Shown here: positions 29,375-40,006 of the stretch, one piece after another
How positions within the stretch are numbered: the stretch's first letter is position 1
Layout of the letters: each line of letters starts with the position of its first letter
Origin: Bartonella quintana
GTDB taxonomy: Bacteria; Pseudomonadota; Alphaproteobacteria; Rhizobiales; Rhizobiaceae
Assembly (NCBI RefSeq): GCF_009936175.1
Contig: NZ_AP019773.1
Coordinates: 744,001 to 808,000 of the forward strand
DNA: 64,000 nucleotides
Reading direction: 5' to 3'
Position numbers and translations under genes: made by a program
The notes under the pieces: model-generated
The model's input: the letters and a program-made list of their open reading frames with translations, nothing else
What the model was told of the DNA's origin: nothing
Database searches by the model: none

Positions 29375-30200
29375 TTGCAGTTGAAAAACAATTGGTTTAA
29401 AATATCCATGATTTGGCCGATAATGGTTACCCCGATGAGTGTCTCCCATAGCAAAAGATAAAAGCAGAAATGCCAGTAGCAAGCGCGTGCTGTTTAAGGG
29501 CATGCCATTACCTGTGCAAGTTCGACTTTAAAAGGGCCAGCAGAGACGCTAACGAGGAGAAAGAAGATAAGAATCAGAATCCATAGCTGTTCGATTATCA
29601 TGATATTATAAAAACTCCAATAAAGCCTAAGATAGCCTATTCATAAGGGGATAGCGCTGATTTTTGGACATCACTATAAACAAATACTGCTATTGTTGAG
29701 GTGGAAACGTGGGAAATATAGAGATAGCGTATGTTGGTTCTCTTTAAATTTTTGGCTTAACTCCTAAACCGCCAAAATTGTTATGATAGCAAATACAATA
29801 AAGATGCAGCCAGTAGCAAAAGCTATAAATCCTTGTAGTCTTTATTTTGCCAGCAATGTTGGACTTATCTCAAATTCCAATCCTTGTATAAGAGCATAAA
29901 ATGGGAAGCAGCAAACCCACATTTTTTAAATATACGCAACTGTTAATCTAAAATTCTGACAAGATAAGCGGAATTGTTATGGTAAAATATTAAATAAACC
30001 AAACCCATATTGATTGAAAAAATAGATTCTAAAAAGCTTAAAGAACCAATAGCTATCATAAGCAAAGATGGCTACAAATAATTATAGTGATTTCACCAAC
30101 CGTAACGCTATAACCAATAGCAGCATTAAAACATTCTTCTCAGTTATTTCATAGAAAAAACAAACTCTTTTGCCATTCACAATCCTGTTGCAATTCACAA
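29375..30200 (-). pseudogene. MFS-type transporter relic
   Basis: The reverse strand carries scattered hydrophobic coding pieces, for example MIAIGSLSFLESIFSINMGL, LQGFIAFATGCIFIVFAIIT and SAGPFKVELAQVMA followed by an ATGISAF-like segment out of frame. The last resembles the conserved loop of major-facilitator transporters. In related Rhizobiales an MFS gene sits between rpmG and rnr, which supports the assignment. Every frame is broken many times. The substrate is unknown. Confidence 0.45.
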
Positions 30201-30552
30201 GGATGGCTTAATTGTACCTTTTTTCATAAAGCTCATGAAAAGTTAAGTTAGATGTAGTTAAGTTAGATGTAAGAGAAAGATAAATCTGCCCATTGCAAAT
30301 TTTCTAATCCCTTTAATATTTGAAGTTCTTCTAGATTTTTATACAGTAGCTATTAATCAAGAATAAAGTATATCATTCCATATAATGAAGAAAAGGGTGT
30401 TTGCATATTTTAAATAATACAATGCACTATACCGTAAATAACCTTTCAATTTAAAATTAAGTGTTAAAAAAGTAATTATCTCCCTCAAAATTTTTTTATA
30501 ATAAAATGAAAACTGTTGTGATGATTTTAATTTTTATACAATTTTTTTATTT
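30201..30552. other. Intergenic region downstream of rnr
   Basis: AT-rich sequence with a short tandem-like repeat at about 30242-30266 (AAGTTAGATGTAGTTAAGTTAGATGTA). No gene is recognised. Confidence 0.4.
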
Positions 30553-32832
30553 TTATCTAAAGTTTATTCCTTTCATAAGAGGACGCTTTCGTTTTTTTTC
30601 TATAAATTTGTTTTTATAGTAGGATGCAGATGAAAAAGTTATTGGACGAGGCTTTGTTAAAAGCTCGAAGCATAAAGCACCAGCAAAAGGCTGTACTTTT
30701 ATAAGCTTCACCTCTACTAGATCACTCAGTTGATAGCCTTTATGGTTACGCTTTCCTATAAGGATATGTTGTGCTTCATCAAAATGATAATAATCATTTT
30801 TAAGTGTAGAAATAGGCACGAAACCATCAGTGTTAAGTTTTTCAAGCGAGATAAAAAGACCTGCTTTTGTAACTCCAGAAACGCGACCTGTAAAGGTACG
30901 TCCAATTTTGTTCGTTAAATAGTGTGCAACAAGCCGATCAATGGTTTCTCTTTCAGCCATCATTGCTCGGCGTTCATATAAAGAAATTTGTGTGGCAATT
31001 TCTGCAAGATTTTGCTCTTGTGAATCTGTTAATTGATCATTCCCAAGTTTCAGGACTTTAATAAGCGCTCGATGAATAATAAGATCAGCATAACGACGGA
31101 TCGGTGATGTAAAGTGTGTATAGTTATGCAGATTCAAACCAAAATGTCCGATATTTTGGGGATTATATTCTGCTTGAGATTGTGAGCGCAAAATAACTTG
31201 GTTAACCAGTTCTTGTTGTTGAGTATGGGCAACTTTTGCCAAAATACTATTCAGATGTGCTGATGTAAGTTCTGATCCTCGGGAAAGTGATATTCCCAAA
31301 CTCTGAAGAAAGCTCCGCAGTATTTCTTGTTTTGCAAGAGAGGGCTTATCATGAATACGGTAAATAAGGGGCTGATGATGTTCTTTTAGGGTTTCAGAAG
31401 CTGCAATATTAGCTTGTATCATGAATTCTTCAATCAAAAGATGTGCTTCTAGTTGTGTTTGTATCACAACATCTTCTATACATCCTTTTTGATCAAGAAT
31501 AATCTTTTTTTCTGTTATTTCCAATTCCAGCGGTTTTCGGCGATTACGCGCAGTTTTAAGACACCCATAAGCTTCCCACAATGGCTGTAAGACGCTTTTG
31601 AAAAAAGGTGCTACTTTTTCATTTATATTTCCGTCAATTGCTAACTGTACTTCTTGGTAAGAGAGTTTAGCTCTTACACGCATCATAACACGGTGAAAAC
31701 TATGTTTTCGTTTATTACCATTTGCATCAAAAATCATACGAACTGCTAAAGCCGGTCTTTCTTTTCCTTCACGCAGAGAACATAAATTATTAGAAATGCG
31801 TTCTGGGAGCATTGGCACAACGTAATCGGGAAAATAAACAGAATTTCCCCGCTTTAATGCTTCTTGATCTAAAGCGCTTCCTGTTTTGACATAATAAGAA
31901 ACGTCTGCGATTGCAACGACAATAATCCAACCGCCACTATTTGCAGGGTCTTTATCCTTTGTTGCATAAACTGCATCATCGTGATCTTTTGCATCTGGTG
32001 GATCAATTGTAATGAATGGCATTTGCCGCCAATCTTCACGATTAAATATGCTGGCAGGTTTTGCATTTTTCGCTTCCTCAAGAACATCTTCAGGAAAAAT
32101 ATAAGGAATTCCTTTCGAAAGAAGAGCAATCATTGAGAGTGCTTTTTCACTGTCAATGCGTCCTAAAACATTCTTTATTTGTGCACTCTTCAATCCATAA
32201 CCAATATTTTTTTTAATTTCAACTTCAACAAAATCGCCAGATTCTACGTTGATTTCTGAAGATGTATCAATAATTAGTTCATTATTTTTGCGTTCTACAG
32301 GGTCAAGGTACCATTGGCCATTTTCTAATTTTCGTACAACACCAAACGTGCTTTTGGGTGACATACCAACTTTACGAATAATTTTTCCTGTATAAGAATC
32401 ACTTTGAGGGGCTTTATTTCGAAAGATTTTTACAAGAATATAGTCTCCAACACTAACGCTTAATCCTTTTATACGATGAAACGGAAGTATTTTAATATTT
32501 GGTTTTGAATCATTTTCCCATTCAAGAGGCTGTGCAATAAAACTACCATCTTTATCATGTTTGCTAATTTTTACGACAGTAGTCGTTGGTAACTTTCCTT
32601 TATTTATTGCTTTTTTACGCTGTTTGGATATTAAGCTCTGATCTTTCAGATCACGTAATATATCTCTTAACCAAATACAAGAATCGCTTTTTAAATTAAA
32701 AGCTTTGACGATTTCATATTTACTTGATCGGTCAGGATTTTCATTAATAAAAGAAAGAATCTCTGCCTTGTCAGGTAGTTTTTTCATATTGAATGATTGG
32801 AAATATTTTGTTTTTTTTCCACCTTTAGCCAA
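30553..32832 (-). CDS. rnr: Ribonuclease R
   Basis: RNase R is a processive 3'-to-5' exoribonuclease that degrades structured RNA and takes part in RNA quality control. The 759-residue protein has an N-terminal winged-helix region, cold-shock-like OB domains, the RNB catalytic motif DPPDAKDHDDAVYA (about 277-290), a HFGLNLHNYTHFTSPIRRYADL-type region near 565-585, and an S1 domain (GRVSGVTKAGLFISLE) near 670. A basic C-terminus ends it. The annotated start is a TTG at 32832 just after the topA stop; an ATG 15 codons later is the alternative. It is the last gene of the run pyrB-pyrC-plsY-dprA-topA-rnr. Confidence 0.95.
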   Translation of the reverse strand: MAKGGKKTKYFQSFNMKKLPDKAEILSFINENPDRSSKYEIVKAFNLKSDSCIWLRDILRDLKDQSLISKQRKKAINKGKLPTTTVVKISKHDKDGSFIAQPLEWENDSKPNIKILPFHRIKGLSVSVGDYILVKIFRNKAPQSDSYTGKIIRKVGMSPKSTFGVVRKLENGQWYLDPVERKNNELIIDTSSEINVESGDFVEVEIKKNIGYGLKSAQIKNVLGRIDSEKALSMIALLSKGIPYIFPEDVLEEAKNAKPASIFNREDWRQMPFITIDPPDAKDHDDAVYATKDKDPANSGGWIIVVAIADVSYYVKTGSALDQEALKRGNSVYFPDYVVPMLPERISNNLCSLREGKERPALAVRMIFDANGNKRKHSFHRVMMRVRAKLSYQEVQLAIDGNINEKVAPFFKSVLQPLWEAYGCLKTARNRRKPLELEITEKKIILDQKGCIEDVVIQTQLEAHLLIEEFMIQANIAASETLKEHHQPLIYRIHDKPSLAKQEILRSFLQSLGISLSRGSELTSAHLNSILAKVAHTQQQELVNQVILRSQSQAEYNPQNIGHFGLNLHNYTHFTSPIRRYADLIIHRALIKVLKLGNDQLTDSQEQNLAEIATQISLYERRAMMAERETIDRLVAHYLTNKIGRTFTGRVSGVTKAGLFISLEKLNTDGFVPISTLKNDYYHFDEAQHILIGKRNHKGYQLSDLVEVKLIKVQPFAGALCFELLTKPRPITFSSASYYKNKFIEKKRKRPLMKGINFR

Positions 32833-32835
32833 AAT

Positions 32836-35400
32836 TTATGTCTCTTTTCTTTTGGAAGAAGCTTTTTTCGCGGTTGTTTTTTTACTAGATGCTTTATCCG
32901 ATATAAGTTCTAATGCTTCTGAAAGTTTTACACTAATTGGATCTTTATCTTTGGGCAATGTTGCATTAATTTTGCCCCAATTAACATATGGGCCATAACG
33001 TCCATTGCGTATGGTGACAGTTCCTCCATCTGGATGGTCCCCTAATGTTGCTAGCGCTGCTGCAGTTTTTGTTCTGTTTCGCTTTGTTTTGTTTTCTTGT
33101 TTTTCGGCAAGCACTGTAACAGCGCGATTGATGCCAATATCAAAAATTTCATCTGTATGGAGAAGGGGAGCATATTTTCCATCATGTGCGAGGTAAGGAC
33201 CATAGCGGCCAATTGTAGCGGTGATTATTTTGCCTGTTTCAGGATGAATGCCAATTTCACGTGGCAAGGATATTAAAGCTAAAGCTTTATCAAGAGTCAT
33301 CTTTTCTGTTTGCCATTCTTTTGGTAACCCTATACGTTTAGCTTCTTTCTGTTCACCAACTTGAATATATGGTCCAAAGCGGCCATTGCGAAGAGAGACA
33401 TCTTTTCCTGTTTTAGGATCGATACCAAGCATAACAGGTTCATCATTACGCATGACTTCGTTCTCTTCTCCTGGATCTGTGCCAAGTTGGCGTGTATATT
33501 TACATTCGGGATAATTAGAACAGCCAACAAATGCACCATAACGACCGAGTTTTAATGATAATTGTCCACTCGAACAAAGAGGACAGGAACGAACATTGTT
33601 TCCATCCTCACGCTCAGGAAAGATTAAAGGTGCTAGTGTTATGTTTAAAACATCAAGGACATTCGTTATACGCAATTCTTGGATATTGGTAATAGACGCA
33701 TTAAACCCATCCCAAAAATTGCGCAATACGTCTTTCCAGGAAAGTTTTCCATCCGATATAAGATCCAGTTTTTCCTCAAGATCTGCTGTGAAACCATATT
33801 CGACATAGCGATTGAAGAAATTTTCAAGAAAGGCTGTAACGATACGTCCCTTAACATCAGGGATAAGCTTTCGTTTGTCAATTATAATATATCCACGATC
33901 AGACAATGTAGCTAATGTGGATGCATAGGTTGACGGACGACCTATTCCTAACTCTTCAAGCTTTTTAATTAATGAAGCTTCAGAATAACGGGGAGGTGGT
34001 TCTGTACTATGTTGTATGGCTTCAACTTTTTCTTTTGTCAGCGTTTCACCAGTATTAATTTGTGGCAGATGTGTTATTTTATTTTCTTCACTGTTTTCTT
34101 CATCTCGTTGATCAGTGTAGACAGAAATAAAGCCATCAAAACGAATAACAGAACCTATCGCGCGTAGATTCGCGTGGTTTTCTCCTTGCTGTGCTTCAAT
34201 TTCAACAGTTGTACGTTCAATTTCAGCAGAACGCATTTGACTGGCAATGGCGCGCTTCCATATAAGCTCATAGAGTTTTACCTGATCACTATCGAGAAAA
34301 TTACGTACTTGATTGGGGATACGTTGAAAATCTGTTGGCCGGATGGCTTCATGCGCTTCCTGTGTATTTTTTGCTTTTGTTGAATAAAAACGTGGTTTTT
34401 CAGGAACATAATCACTGCCAAAGGATTCATGAATCACTTTTCGCGCTGAATCAATGGCTTCTGGCGCTATTTGCACACCATCGGTACGCATATAGGTAAT
34501 AAGCCCTGCCATTTCACCATTAATTTCAACCCCTTCATAGAGCTTCTGAGCAATCTGCATGGTGCGAGAAGCTGAAAAACCTAATTTTGAAGAAGCCGCT
34601 TGCTGTAAAGTGGATGTTGTAAACGGAGGAAAAGGATTTCTCTTTGTAGGCTTTGCTTCAACACTGAGTGTATGATATTTTGCGCTCTCCAACATAAGGC
34701 GAATCTGATCTGCTTGTTCTTGAGATTGAATATCAAGTTTGCCGATCTTTTTGTGATTAAACATTGTTAGTCTTGCTTGAAAACCTTCATTTCGGATGGT
34801 TTTCAAGTCCGTTGTAATCGACCAATAATCTTCTTTGATAAAATGTTCTATTTCTGATTCACGATCACAAATAATACGCAAAGCAACCGATTGAACGCGA
34901 CCAGCCGAGCGTGCCCCGGGGAGTTTACGCCATAAAACAGGTGAGAGTGTAAAACCAACAAGATAATCCAGAGCACGACGTGCAAGGTAGGCATCTACAA
35001 GTGATGTATCGATATCACGTGGATTATTCATCGCATCAAGTACAGACTTTTTGGTAATTGCATTGAACACAACCCGTTTAACAGGTTTATCCTTTAAAAC
35101 TTTTTTTTGACGAAGAATATCTAAAATATGCCATGAAATAGCTTCCCCTTCACGATCAGGGTCTGTTGCTAAGATAAGGCTATCAGCTTCTTTAACTGCT
35201 TTTGCTATTTCATTCAAACGCTTAGAGGCCGCAGAATCTACATCCCATTTCATAGAAAAATCTTGATCAGGTAGGACCGAGCCATCTTTTGCAGGCAAAT
35301 CACGAACATGTCCAAATGATGCCAGGACTTTGTATTGAGATCCAAGATATTTATTAATTGTTTTTGCTTTTGCTGGAGATTCAACGATAACGATATTCAT
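32836..35400 (-). CDS. topA: DNA topoisomerase I (type IA)
   Basis: TopA relaxes negative supercoils by single-strand passage. In the 854 residues I see the Toprim start IVIVESPAKAKTINKYLG, the acidic motif DPDREGEAISWH, and the active-site region GLITYMRTDG with the catalytic tyrosine near residue 305. One four-cysteine zinc finger (CPLC...CSNYPEC) lies near 600. It is followed by several GRFGPYIQ-type C-terminal repeats that bind single-stranded DNA in alphaproteobacterial TopA. The lysine-rich tail is usual. It precedes rnr by three bases. Confidence 0.96.
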   Translation of the reverse strand: MNIVIVESPAKAKTINKYLGSQYKVLASFGHVRDLPAKDGSVLPDQDFSMKWDVDSAASKRLNEIAKAVKEADSLILATDPDREGEAISWHILDILRQKKVLKDKPVKRVVFNAITKKSVLDAMNNPRDIDTSLVDAYLARRALDYLVGFTLSPVLWRKLPGARSAGRVQSVALRIICDRESEIEHFIKEDYWSITTDLKTIRNEGFQARLTMFNHKKIGKLDIQSQEQADQIRLMLESAKYHTLSVEAKPTKRNPFPPFTTSTLQQAASSKLGFSASRTMQIAQKLYEGVEINGEMAGLITYMRTDGVQIAPEAIDSARKVIHESFGSDYVPEKPRFYSTKAKNTQEAHEAIRPTDFQRIPNQVRNFLDSDQVKLYELIWKRAIASQMRSAEIERTTVEIEAQQGENHANLRAIGSVIRFDGFISVYTDQRDEENSEENKITHLPQINTGETLTKEKVEAIQHSTEPPPRYSEASLIKKLEELGIGRPSTYASTLATLSDRGYIIIDKRKLIPDVKGRIVTAFLENFFNRYVEYGFTADLEEKLDLISDGKLSWKDVLRNFWDGFNASITNIQELRITNVLDVLNITLAPLIFPEREDGNNVRSCPLCSSGQLSLKLGRYGAFVGCSNYPECKYTRQLGTDPGEENEVMRNDEPVMLGIDPKTGKDVSLRNGRFGPYIQVGEQKEAKRIGLPKEWQTEKMTLDKALALISLPREIGIHPETGKIITATIGRYGPYLAHDGKYAPLLHTDEIFDIGINRAVTVLAEKQENKTKRNRTKTAAALATLGDHPDGGTVTIRNGRYGPYVNWGKINATLPKDKDPISVKLSEALELISDKASSKKTTAKKASSKRKET

Positions 35401-35643
35401 AATTTTACCCGAATGTTGAAATAAAAAACTTTTTTATAAACGCCTTTCTCAGGAATAGCCAATGGCAATTGCTTAAGAACACATAAAAAACATTAATATT
35501 ATACAACTTGTGATTGTTATTGTTAAAATATACCCTATATGGAATTACAAGGTTTATTTTCCACGGTTAATACAAAAACATAAGACGAAATACTAAAGTA
35601 ACGTCTATTGAGAGGTGGGGAGAATACTCAAGGATAGAAGATT
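35401..35643. promoter_or_regulatory. Divergent leader between topA and a small ORF
   Basis: This 243-base region lies between the topA start (reverse) and the small forward gene at 35644, so it must hold promoters for both. No clear consensus boxes were picked out. Confidence 0.35.
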
Positions 35644-35850
35644 ATGTTTATAAATCATTTAAAAGTTATCCAATATATTACAGATATGTCAAAACAGATG
35701 AACCAGATGGCGCGTCAAGCTCGGAGCCCTCTTTTAGCTTTACTTTTGGATATGGTAGCCAAAGAAGGGCAAAGCATTATTAATAGTGCCGAGGCTCTTG
35801 GAGAAGATTCAAACTCGACAATGACACATAACCACCAGAGTGTCGAATAA
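35644..35850 (+). CDS. Conserved small hypothetical protein
   Basis: The 68-residue product begins MFINHLKVIQYITDM and has a helical core with MARQARSPLLALLLDM followed by [11 protein letters not shown]. This resembles small rhizobial proteins of unknown function with the plan 'YI..ML.EL..LA....M LAYLLDMA..EA'. Such proteins are about the same length. An AAGGAT lies about 10 bases before the ATG. Its last 71 bases overlap, on the opposite strand, the 3' end of dprA. The function is unknown; coding status rests on the amphipathic, non-random composition and the family resemblance. Confidence 0.6.
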   Translation: MFINHLKVIQYITDMSKQMNQMARQARSPLLALLLDMVAKEGQSIINSAEALGEDSNSTMTHNHQSVE

Positions 35851-37012
35851 GTTTTCCAGCAAGTTCGAGTTCAACCAATAAAAGGTAGAGGTTCTGTAGG
35901 GGAACACCTGAATGGGTGCTCAGTGTATCTAAATCAATGGGTGTCGTTGAAAGGGCGGAAAGGAGAGCCGCACGTTCTGAATCATCTCCAATTGAAGAGG
36001 AGCTGTTGGTTTCTCTATTAGATAAACTAAAACTTTCCTTTTTAATTTGAGGAGAGGCCGATTCTTCGAAGAAATTGAGTTGAGAATTAACGGCAGTTGG
36101 GATTAATGGTGTAAGTGTTTCTATGATGTCAGAGGGATGTGTGGTTAGCAAGGCCCCATCCTTGATAAGGTTGTTTGTACCAACGGATCTTGGGTCAAGT
36201 GGAGAGCCGGGAAGTGCAAAAATCAATCGTCCCATTTCGGCAGCTTGATGCGCGGTAATGAGGGAACCTGACCGCAGTGCAGCTTCTACAACTAACAATC
36301 CAAGTGATAAACCTGCAATAATGCGGTTTCTTCTTGGAAAATCGATAGCGCGTGGTTTCCAAGAGATAGGCATTTCACTGATAATTGCTCCTCCATGGGT
36401 GATAATATCTTCGTGCAGCTTTTTATTTTCAGGGGGATAGATATGATCAACTCCACCGGCCATTACTGCAACTGTGCCGGTTCGTAGACTTGCTTGATGC
36501 GCAATGCTGTCAATTCCACGCGCTAATCCAGAAATAATTGTAAAGCCAGCCTCCCCAAGAAAATGAGCAAATTGAGCGGCAAGTTTTTTGCCAGCTGCCG
36601 AAGCGTTCCGAGATCCGACAATTCCAACAGAAGGTTTCTGAAGAGCAGAAACATTGCCTTTTATGGCAATAAGCGGCGGTGATGCTTCGATAACCTTAAG
36701 AAAGGCTGGATAATCTGGTTCTCCTATACCAACAAACCGAATACCTAATCTTTCAGCTTCTTGCATTTCTCTTTCGGCATCTTCTAACGTTGCTATTCGG
36801 AGAGATGTAGAAAGACCACCTTTTCTACTAAGCTCAGGAAGTGCTGCCAGAGCGTTTTCTGCTGTTTTATAATGATCAATGAGATTGCGAAAACTCACTG
36901 CCCCAATATTTTCGCTACGCAACAACCGTAACCAGCTTAAACGTTGACGATCAGTGAGCAGGATTCCTTTATTTATCCCTGTTTTGAGTACCAATCTTGC
37001 TTTCTTTCCCAA
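35780..37012 (-). CDS. dprA: DNA processing protein DprA
   Basis: DprA binds incoming single-stranded DNA and loads RecA during transformation; in non-competent species its role is unclear. The Rossmann-like core shows [54 protein letters not shown] and the [19 protein letters not shown] block. A C-terminal winged-helix part ends near 410. No ATG fits the N-terminus: the open frame begins with a TTG at 37012 inside plsY, and a second TTG at 36994 or another non-ATG start is possible. It overlaps the 3' end of plsY and follows it in the operon. Confidence 0.92.
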   Translation of the reverse strand: MGKKARLVLKTGINKGILLTDRQRLSWLRLLRSENIGAVSFRNLIDHYKTAENALAALPELSRKGGLSTSLRIATLEDAEREMQEAERLGIRFVGIGEPDYPAFLKVIEASPPLIAIKGNVSALQKPSVGIVGSRNASAAGKKLAAQFAHFLGEAGFTIISGLARGIDSIAHQASLRTGTVAVMAGGVDHIYPPENKKLHEDIITHGGAIISEMPISWKPRAIDFPRRNRIIAGLSLGLLVVEAALRSGSLITAHQAAEMGRLIFALPGSPLDPRSVGTNNLIKDGALLTTHPSDIIETLTPLIPTAVNSQLNFFEESASPQIKKESFSLSNRETNSSSSIGDDSERAALLSALSTTPIDLDTLSTHSGVPLQNLYLLLVELELAGKLIRHSGGYVSLSSLNLLQEPRHY

Positions 37013-37604
37013 TTAATAATCTAGCGATGTTTGCGTGATGTTTTATAATTACGAATATACTCATCATGACCAATATACAATGAGCATAGAGATGAGGATA
37101 GGAAAAATAAACAAATATTGGAGTGATAATAACAGCAATGAGTGCGGATAATGAAGAATAACGTGTCAGTATAAAAAACATTATCCATACAATAATGAAA
37201 ACAATTGCTGCTGGCCAATAATATCCTAAGCATACACCCAGATAGGTTGCAACTCCCTTGCCACCTTTAAATTTAAGCCATATGGGAAAAAGATGTCCCA
37301 AGAAAGCAAAAAAACCAACTAAAGAAATAATGATGCTGTTTTCTATCGGATCATTTAAAAATTTTATAACAAGAACAACAACAGTTCCTTTCAATATATC
37401 GCAAAGAAGCGTAAGAGTAGCAACTTTTTTATTTCCTGTTCGTAAAACATTTGTAGCTCCAATATTTCCGGAACCAATTGCTCTTACATCGCCAAGTTTG
37501 GCTAATCTCGTAAAAAGCAGACCAAACGGAATAGATCCAATGAGATAAGACATCAGAAAGATAGACCATGTATAGAACTGAAAAAGTGTTTCACTTTCAT
37601 TCAT
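36969..37604 (-). CDS. plsY: Glycerol-3-phosphate acyltransferase PlsY
   Basis: PlsY is an inner-membrane enzyme that transfers acyl from acyl-phosphate to glycerol-3-phosphate, opening phospholipid synthesis. The product has about five membrane segments and the three conserved loops: [32 protein letters not shown] and [14 protein letters not shown] prefer the ATG at 37604 (MNESETLF, 211 residues) to 37616 because it matches the usual short N-terminus. With glpD dead, glycerol-3-phosphate here should be fed mainly to this pathway. Confidence 0.94.
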   Translation of the reverse strand: MNESETLFQFYTWSIFLMSYLIGSIPFGLLFTRLAKLGDVRAIGSGNIGATNVLRTGNKKVATLTLLCDILKGTVVVLVIKFLNDPIENSIIISLVGFFAFLGHLFPIWLKFKGGKGVATYLGVCLGYYWPAAIVFIIVWIMFFILTRYSSLSALIAVIITPIFVYFSYPHLYAHCILVMMSIFVIIKHHANIARLLIGKESKIGTQNRDK

Positions 37605-37622
37605 TAAGAATCTCATTAAGTT

Positions 37623-38918
37623 TTATTGATCAAGTTTAAAAACTAATTGTCCTTTAACAAAGGTTTGGAGGACACGTCCCTGGAAGCGTGCATTTGCGAA
37701 AGGTGTATTTTTTGAACGTGAATACAGCTTTTCTGTAGAAACTATCCATGGCTCATCAAGGTCAACCAAAATAAGATCTGCATGAGCACCTTTTCTAAGT
37801 GTTCCTGCATTAAGGCCAAAGAGTTTTGCAGGTGTTGTTGACAAAAGATCAGTTAATCGAAGAAGAGATATGGTTTTGTTATGATAAAGGCGTAAGGCCG
37901 CACTCAATAAAGTTTCCATACCAATGGCTCCCACAGCTGCATTACTAAATGGTAGATGTTTTCTATCAATACCTTGAGGATCATGGGATGAAACGATAAT
38001 ATCTACTGTTCCATCTTTTATCGCCTCAATCATCGCTATCCTATCTTCTTCTGTACGCAATGGGGGCATGAGACGGAAAGAGGTACGATATTCACCAATG
38101 TCATTTTCGTTAAGAGACAAGTGATTAATGGATACACCAGCTGAAATCTTCTGATTCCGTTGCTTGCCTAAACGAAGTGCGTCAGCAGATAGTGCTGTCG
38201 ATATTTGCGCAGCATGATAGCGTGTTTGTGTTAATGCTGCTAAGCGCAAATCTCTTTCCAGTGGGATAACTTCTGCTTCACGGGGTATTCCAGAAAGACC
38301 AAGCCAACTTGCTAGAAGACCTTCATTCATAACACCTTGTCCTGTGAGATCCTTGTCTTGTGTTTCGTGTATCAAGGGGACATCAAAGTCGCGTGCATAA
38401 GTCATTGCATGCCGCATAACAGATGAATTTTGAAGTGTTTTTTTTCCTTCACTGAAGGCAACAGCTCCTGCATCTCTTAGCAAGCCAAATTCGGCTATTT
38501 CCTGACCGTTGAAACCTTGAGTGATTGCAGCAACGGGATAAATATTAACTGATGAGATTTCTTGCGCTGTCTGCGTAATAAATTTAACAAGTGCTACATT
38601 ATCGATGATTGGATGCGTGTCTGGCATCATAAGGAAGGAAGTAATGCCACCTGCTGCTGCAGATTGACTTGCTGAAGCAATTGTTTCACAGTATTCACTT
38701 CTTGATTCCCCCATAAAAACACAAACATCAACAAGTCCAGGGAGGATTGCTTTATTTTGCGCATTAATAATTTCTGCTCCTTCAGGAACGCCCTGATTGA
38801 GCGCCTCTTTTCCAGCTACTGTAATCAGTCCATTTTCAACAATAACTGTACCAATTTCATCGATTGTACGGGAAGGATCAATAATACGAGCGTTTTGAAA
38901 AACGCTTGGTTTTGTCAT
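37623..38918 (-). CDS. pyrC: Dihydroorotase homologue (PyrC/PyrX-like)
   Basis: The 431-residue protein belongs to the class I dihydroorotase family of amidohydrolases, which close carbamoyl-aspartate to dihydroorotate. The barrel start reads [13 protein letters not shown], where catalytic members have the zinc motif HxH (DxHxHLR). The zinc-ligand segment near the end reads VSSHDPQ instead of the catalytic DHAPH. The overall sequence ([38 protein letters not shown]) is that of the copy that sits next to pyrB in many alphaproteobacteria. It may be a non-catalytic partner of aspartate carbamoyltransferase, as PyrX is in pseudomonads. Its ATG overlaps the pyrB stop by four bases. Confidence 0.88.
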   Translation of the reverse strand: MTKPSVFQNARIIDPSRTIDEIGTVIVENGLITVAGKEALNQGVPEGAEIINAQNKAILPGLVDVCVFMGESRSEYCETIASASQSAAAGGITSFLMMPDTHPIIDNVALVKFITQTAQEISSVNIYPVAAITQGFNGQEIAEFGLLRDAGAVAFSEGKKTLQNSSVMRHAMTYARDFDVPLIHETQDKDLTGQGVMNEGLLASWLGLSGIPREAEVIPLERDLRLAALTQTRYHAAQISTALSADALRLGKQRNQKISAGVSINHLSLNENDIGEYRTSFRLMPPLRTEEDRIAMIEAIKDGTVDIIVSSHDPQGIDRKHLPFSNAAVGAIGMETLLSAALRLYHNKTISLLRLTDLLSTTPAKLFGLNAGTLRKGAHADLILVDLDEPWIVSTEKLYSRSKNTPFANARFQGRVLQTFVKGQLVFKLDQ

Positions 38919-39880
38919 TTTTTTTCTCCACTTGCTTTAAGACGTGAATCTAACAAAGCTTCCATGACAGCCATACGCACAGCAATTCCCATTTCAACTT
39001 GTGTATGAATCATACTTTGTGATCCATCTGCTATGTCAGATGCGATTTCTATACCACGATTTATGGGACCTGGATGCAGAATAATACAATCGCTTTTGGC
39101 ATAGGATAAATTTTCTTTATGTAAACCAAAATAATGAAAATATTCACGAATGGAGGGAATAAAGGAATCTGTCATACGTTCACGTTGTAAGCGCAGCATC
39201 ATGATAACATCAGCACCTTTAAGACCTTCTTTCATTGTGTTATAAACTTCAACGCCCATATCTGCTATACCTACGGGTAAGAGTGTTGAAGGGGCAACAG
39301 CACGCACACGTGCTCCCAAAGCATTGAGACTGAGGATATTAGAACGTGCGACACGTGAATGCAAAATATCACCACAGATTACAACCGTTAATCCTTCAAT
39401 ACGGCCTTTTGCTCTTTTAATGGTCAGAGCATCTAATAAAGCTTGTGTTGGATGTTCATGCGCACCATCACCTGCATTAATGATACAACAATCAACTTTT
39501 TGAGCTAACAATGCAGCTGCTCCAGCGCAACTATGGCGAATGACCAGTATATCTGGCTTCATCGCATTAAGCGTCGTAGCTGTATCAATCAATGTTTCTC
39601 CCTTTTTTACAGATGAATTGCCAATGGGCATACTCATCACGTCTGCTCCTAACCGTTTGCCGGCTAATTCAAACGAAGATTGTGTTCGTGTAGAAGCTTC
39701 AAAGAAGAGATTAATTTGAGTGCATCCATGCAATGGAGATTGTTTTTTATCAATTTTTTTAGAGAATGGAATATTCGCATTTGCACGATCAAGCAATACG
39801 ATAAGGTCCTGCACATTTAGGTCTTTAATACCTAACAGATGTTGGTGGGGGAAAATGGGAAAAAAAGTATTTTGAGTCAT
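38915..39880 (-). CDS. pyrB: Aspartate carbamoyltransferase catalytic subunit
   Basis: PyrB joins carbamoyl phosphate and aspartate, the committed step of pyrimidine synthesis. The 321-residue product has the carbamoyl-phosphate motif [20 protein letters not shown] (about 58-77), the HPTQALLD block near residue 142, [16 protein letters not shown] near 165-180, and [11 protein letters not shown] near 273-283. It is the first gene of an operon with the dihydroorotase homologue, coupled through a four-base overlap. No regulatory subunit gene is present. Confidence 0.96.
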   Translation of the reverse strand: MTQNTFFPIFPHQHLLGIKDLNVQDLIVLLDRANANIPFSKKIDKKQSPLHGCTQINLFFEASTRTQSSFELAGKRLGADVMSMPIGNSSVKKGETLIDTATTLNAMKPDILVIRHSCAGAAALLAQKVDCCIINAGDGAHEHPTQALLDALTIKRAKGRIEGLTVVICGDILHSRVARSNILSLNALGARVRAVAPSTLLPVGIADMGVEVYNTMKEGLKGADVIMMLRLQRERMTDSFIPSIREYFHYFGLHKENLSYAKSDCIILHPGPINRGIEIASDIADGSQSMIHTQVEMGIAVRMAVMEALLDSRLKASGEKK

Positions 39881-40006
39881 AGCATTCTTTTCTATCTCTC
39901 TCTAAAGAGATTAAACAAGCATTTGTTTGGATGTGATAAATATTTTTTAACTGCAAAAAGACAAATAGTCTATGATATGAATAATTTGAATAATAGGAAT
40001 ATGCCT

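Noticed and set aside
30242-30266. Short tandem-like repeat (two copies of about 13 bases)
   Set aside because: It has only two copies in AT-rich spacer, with no associated gene. This is too little to call a functional repeat.
39839-40006. Longer N-terminus of the AidB-like protein
   Set aside because: It overlaps the pyrB start antisense, lacks a ribosome-binding site and exceeds the family length.
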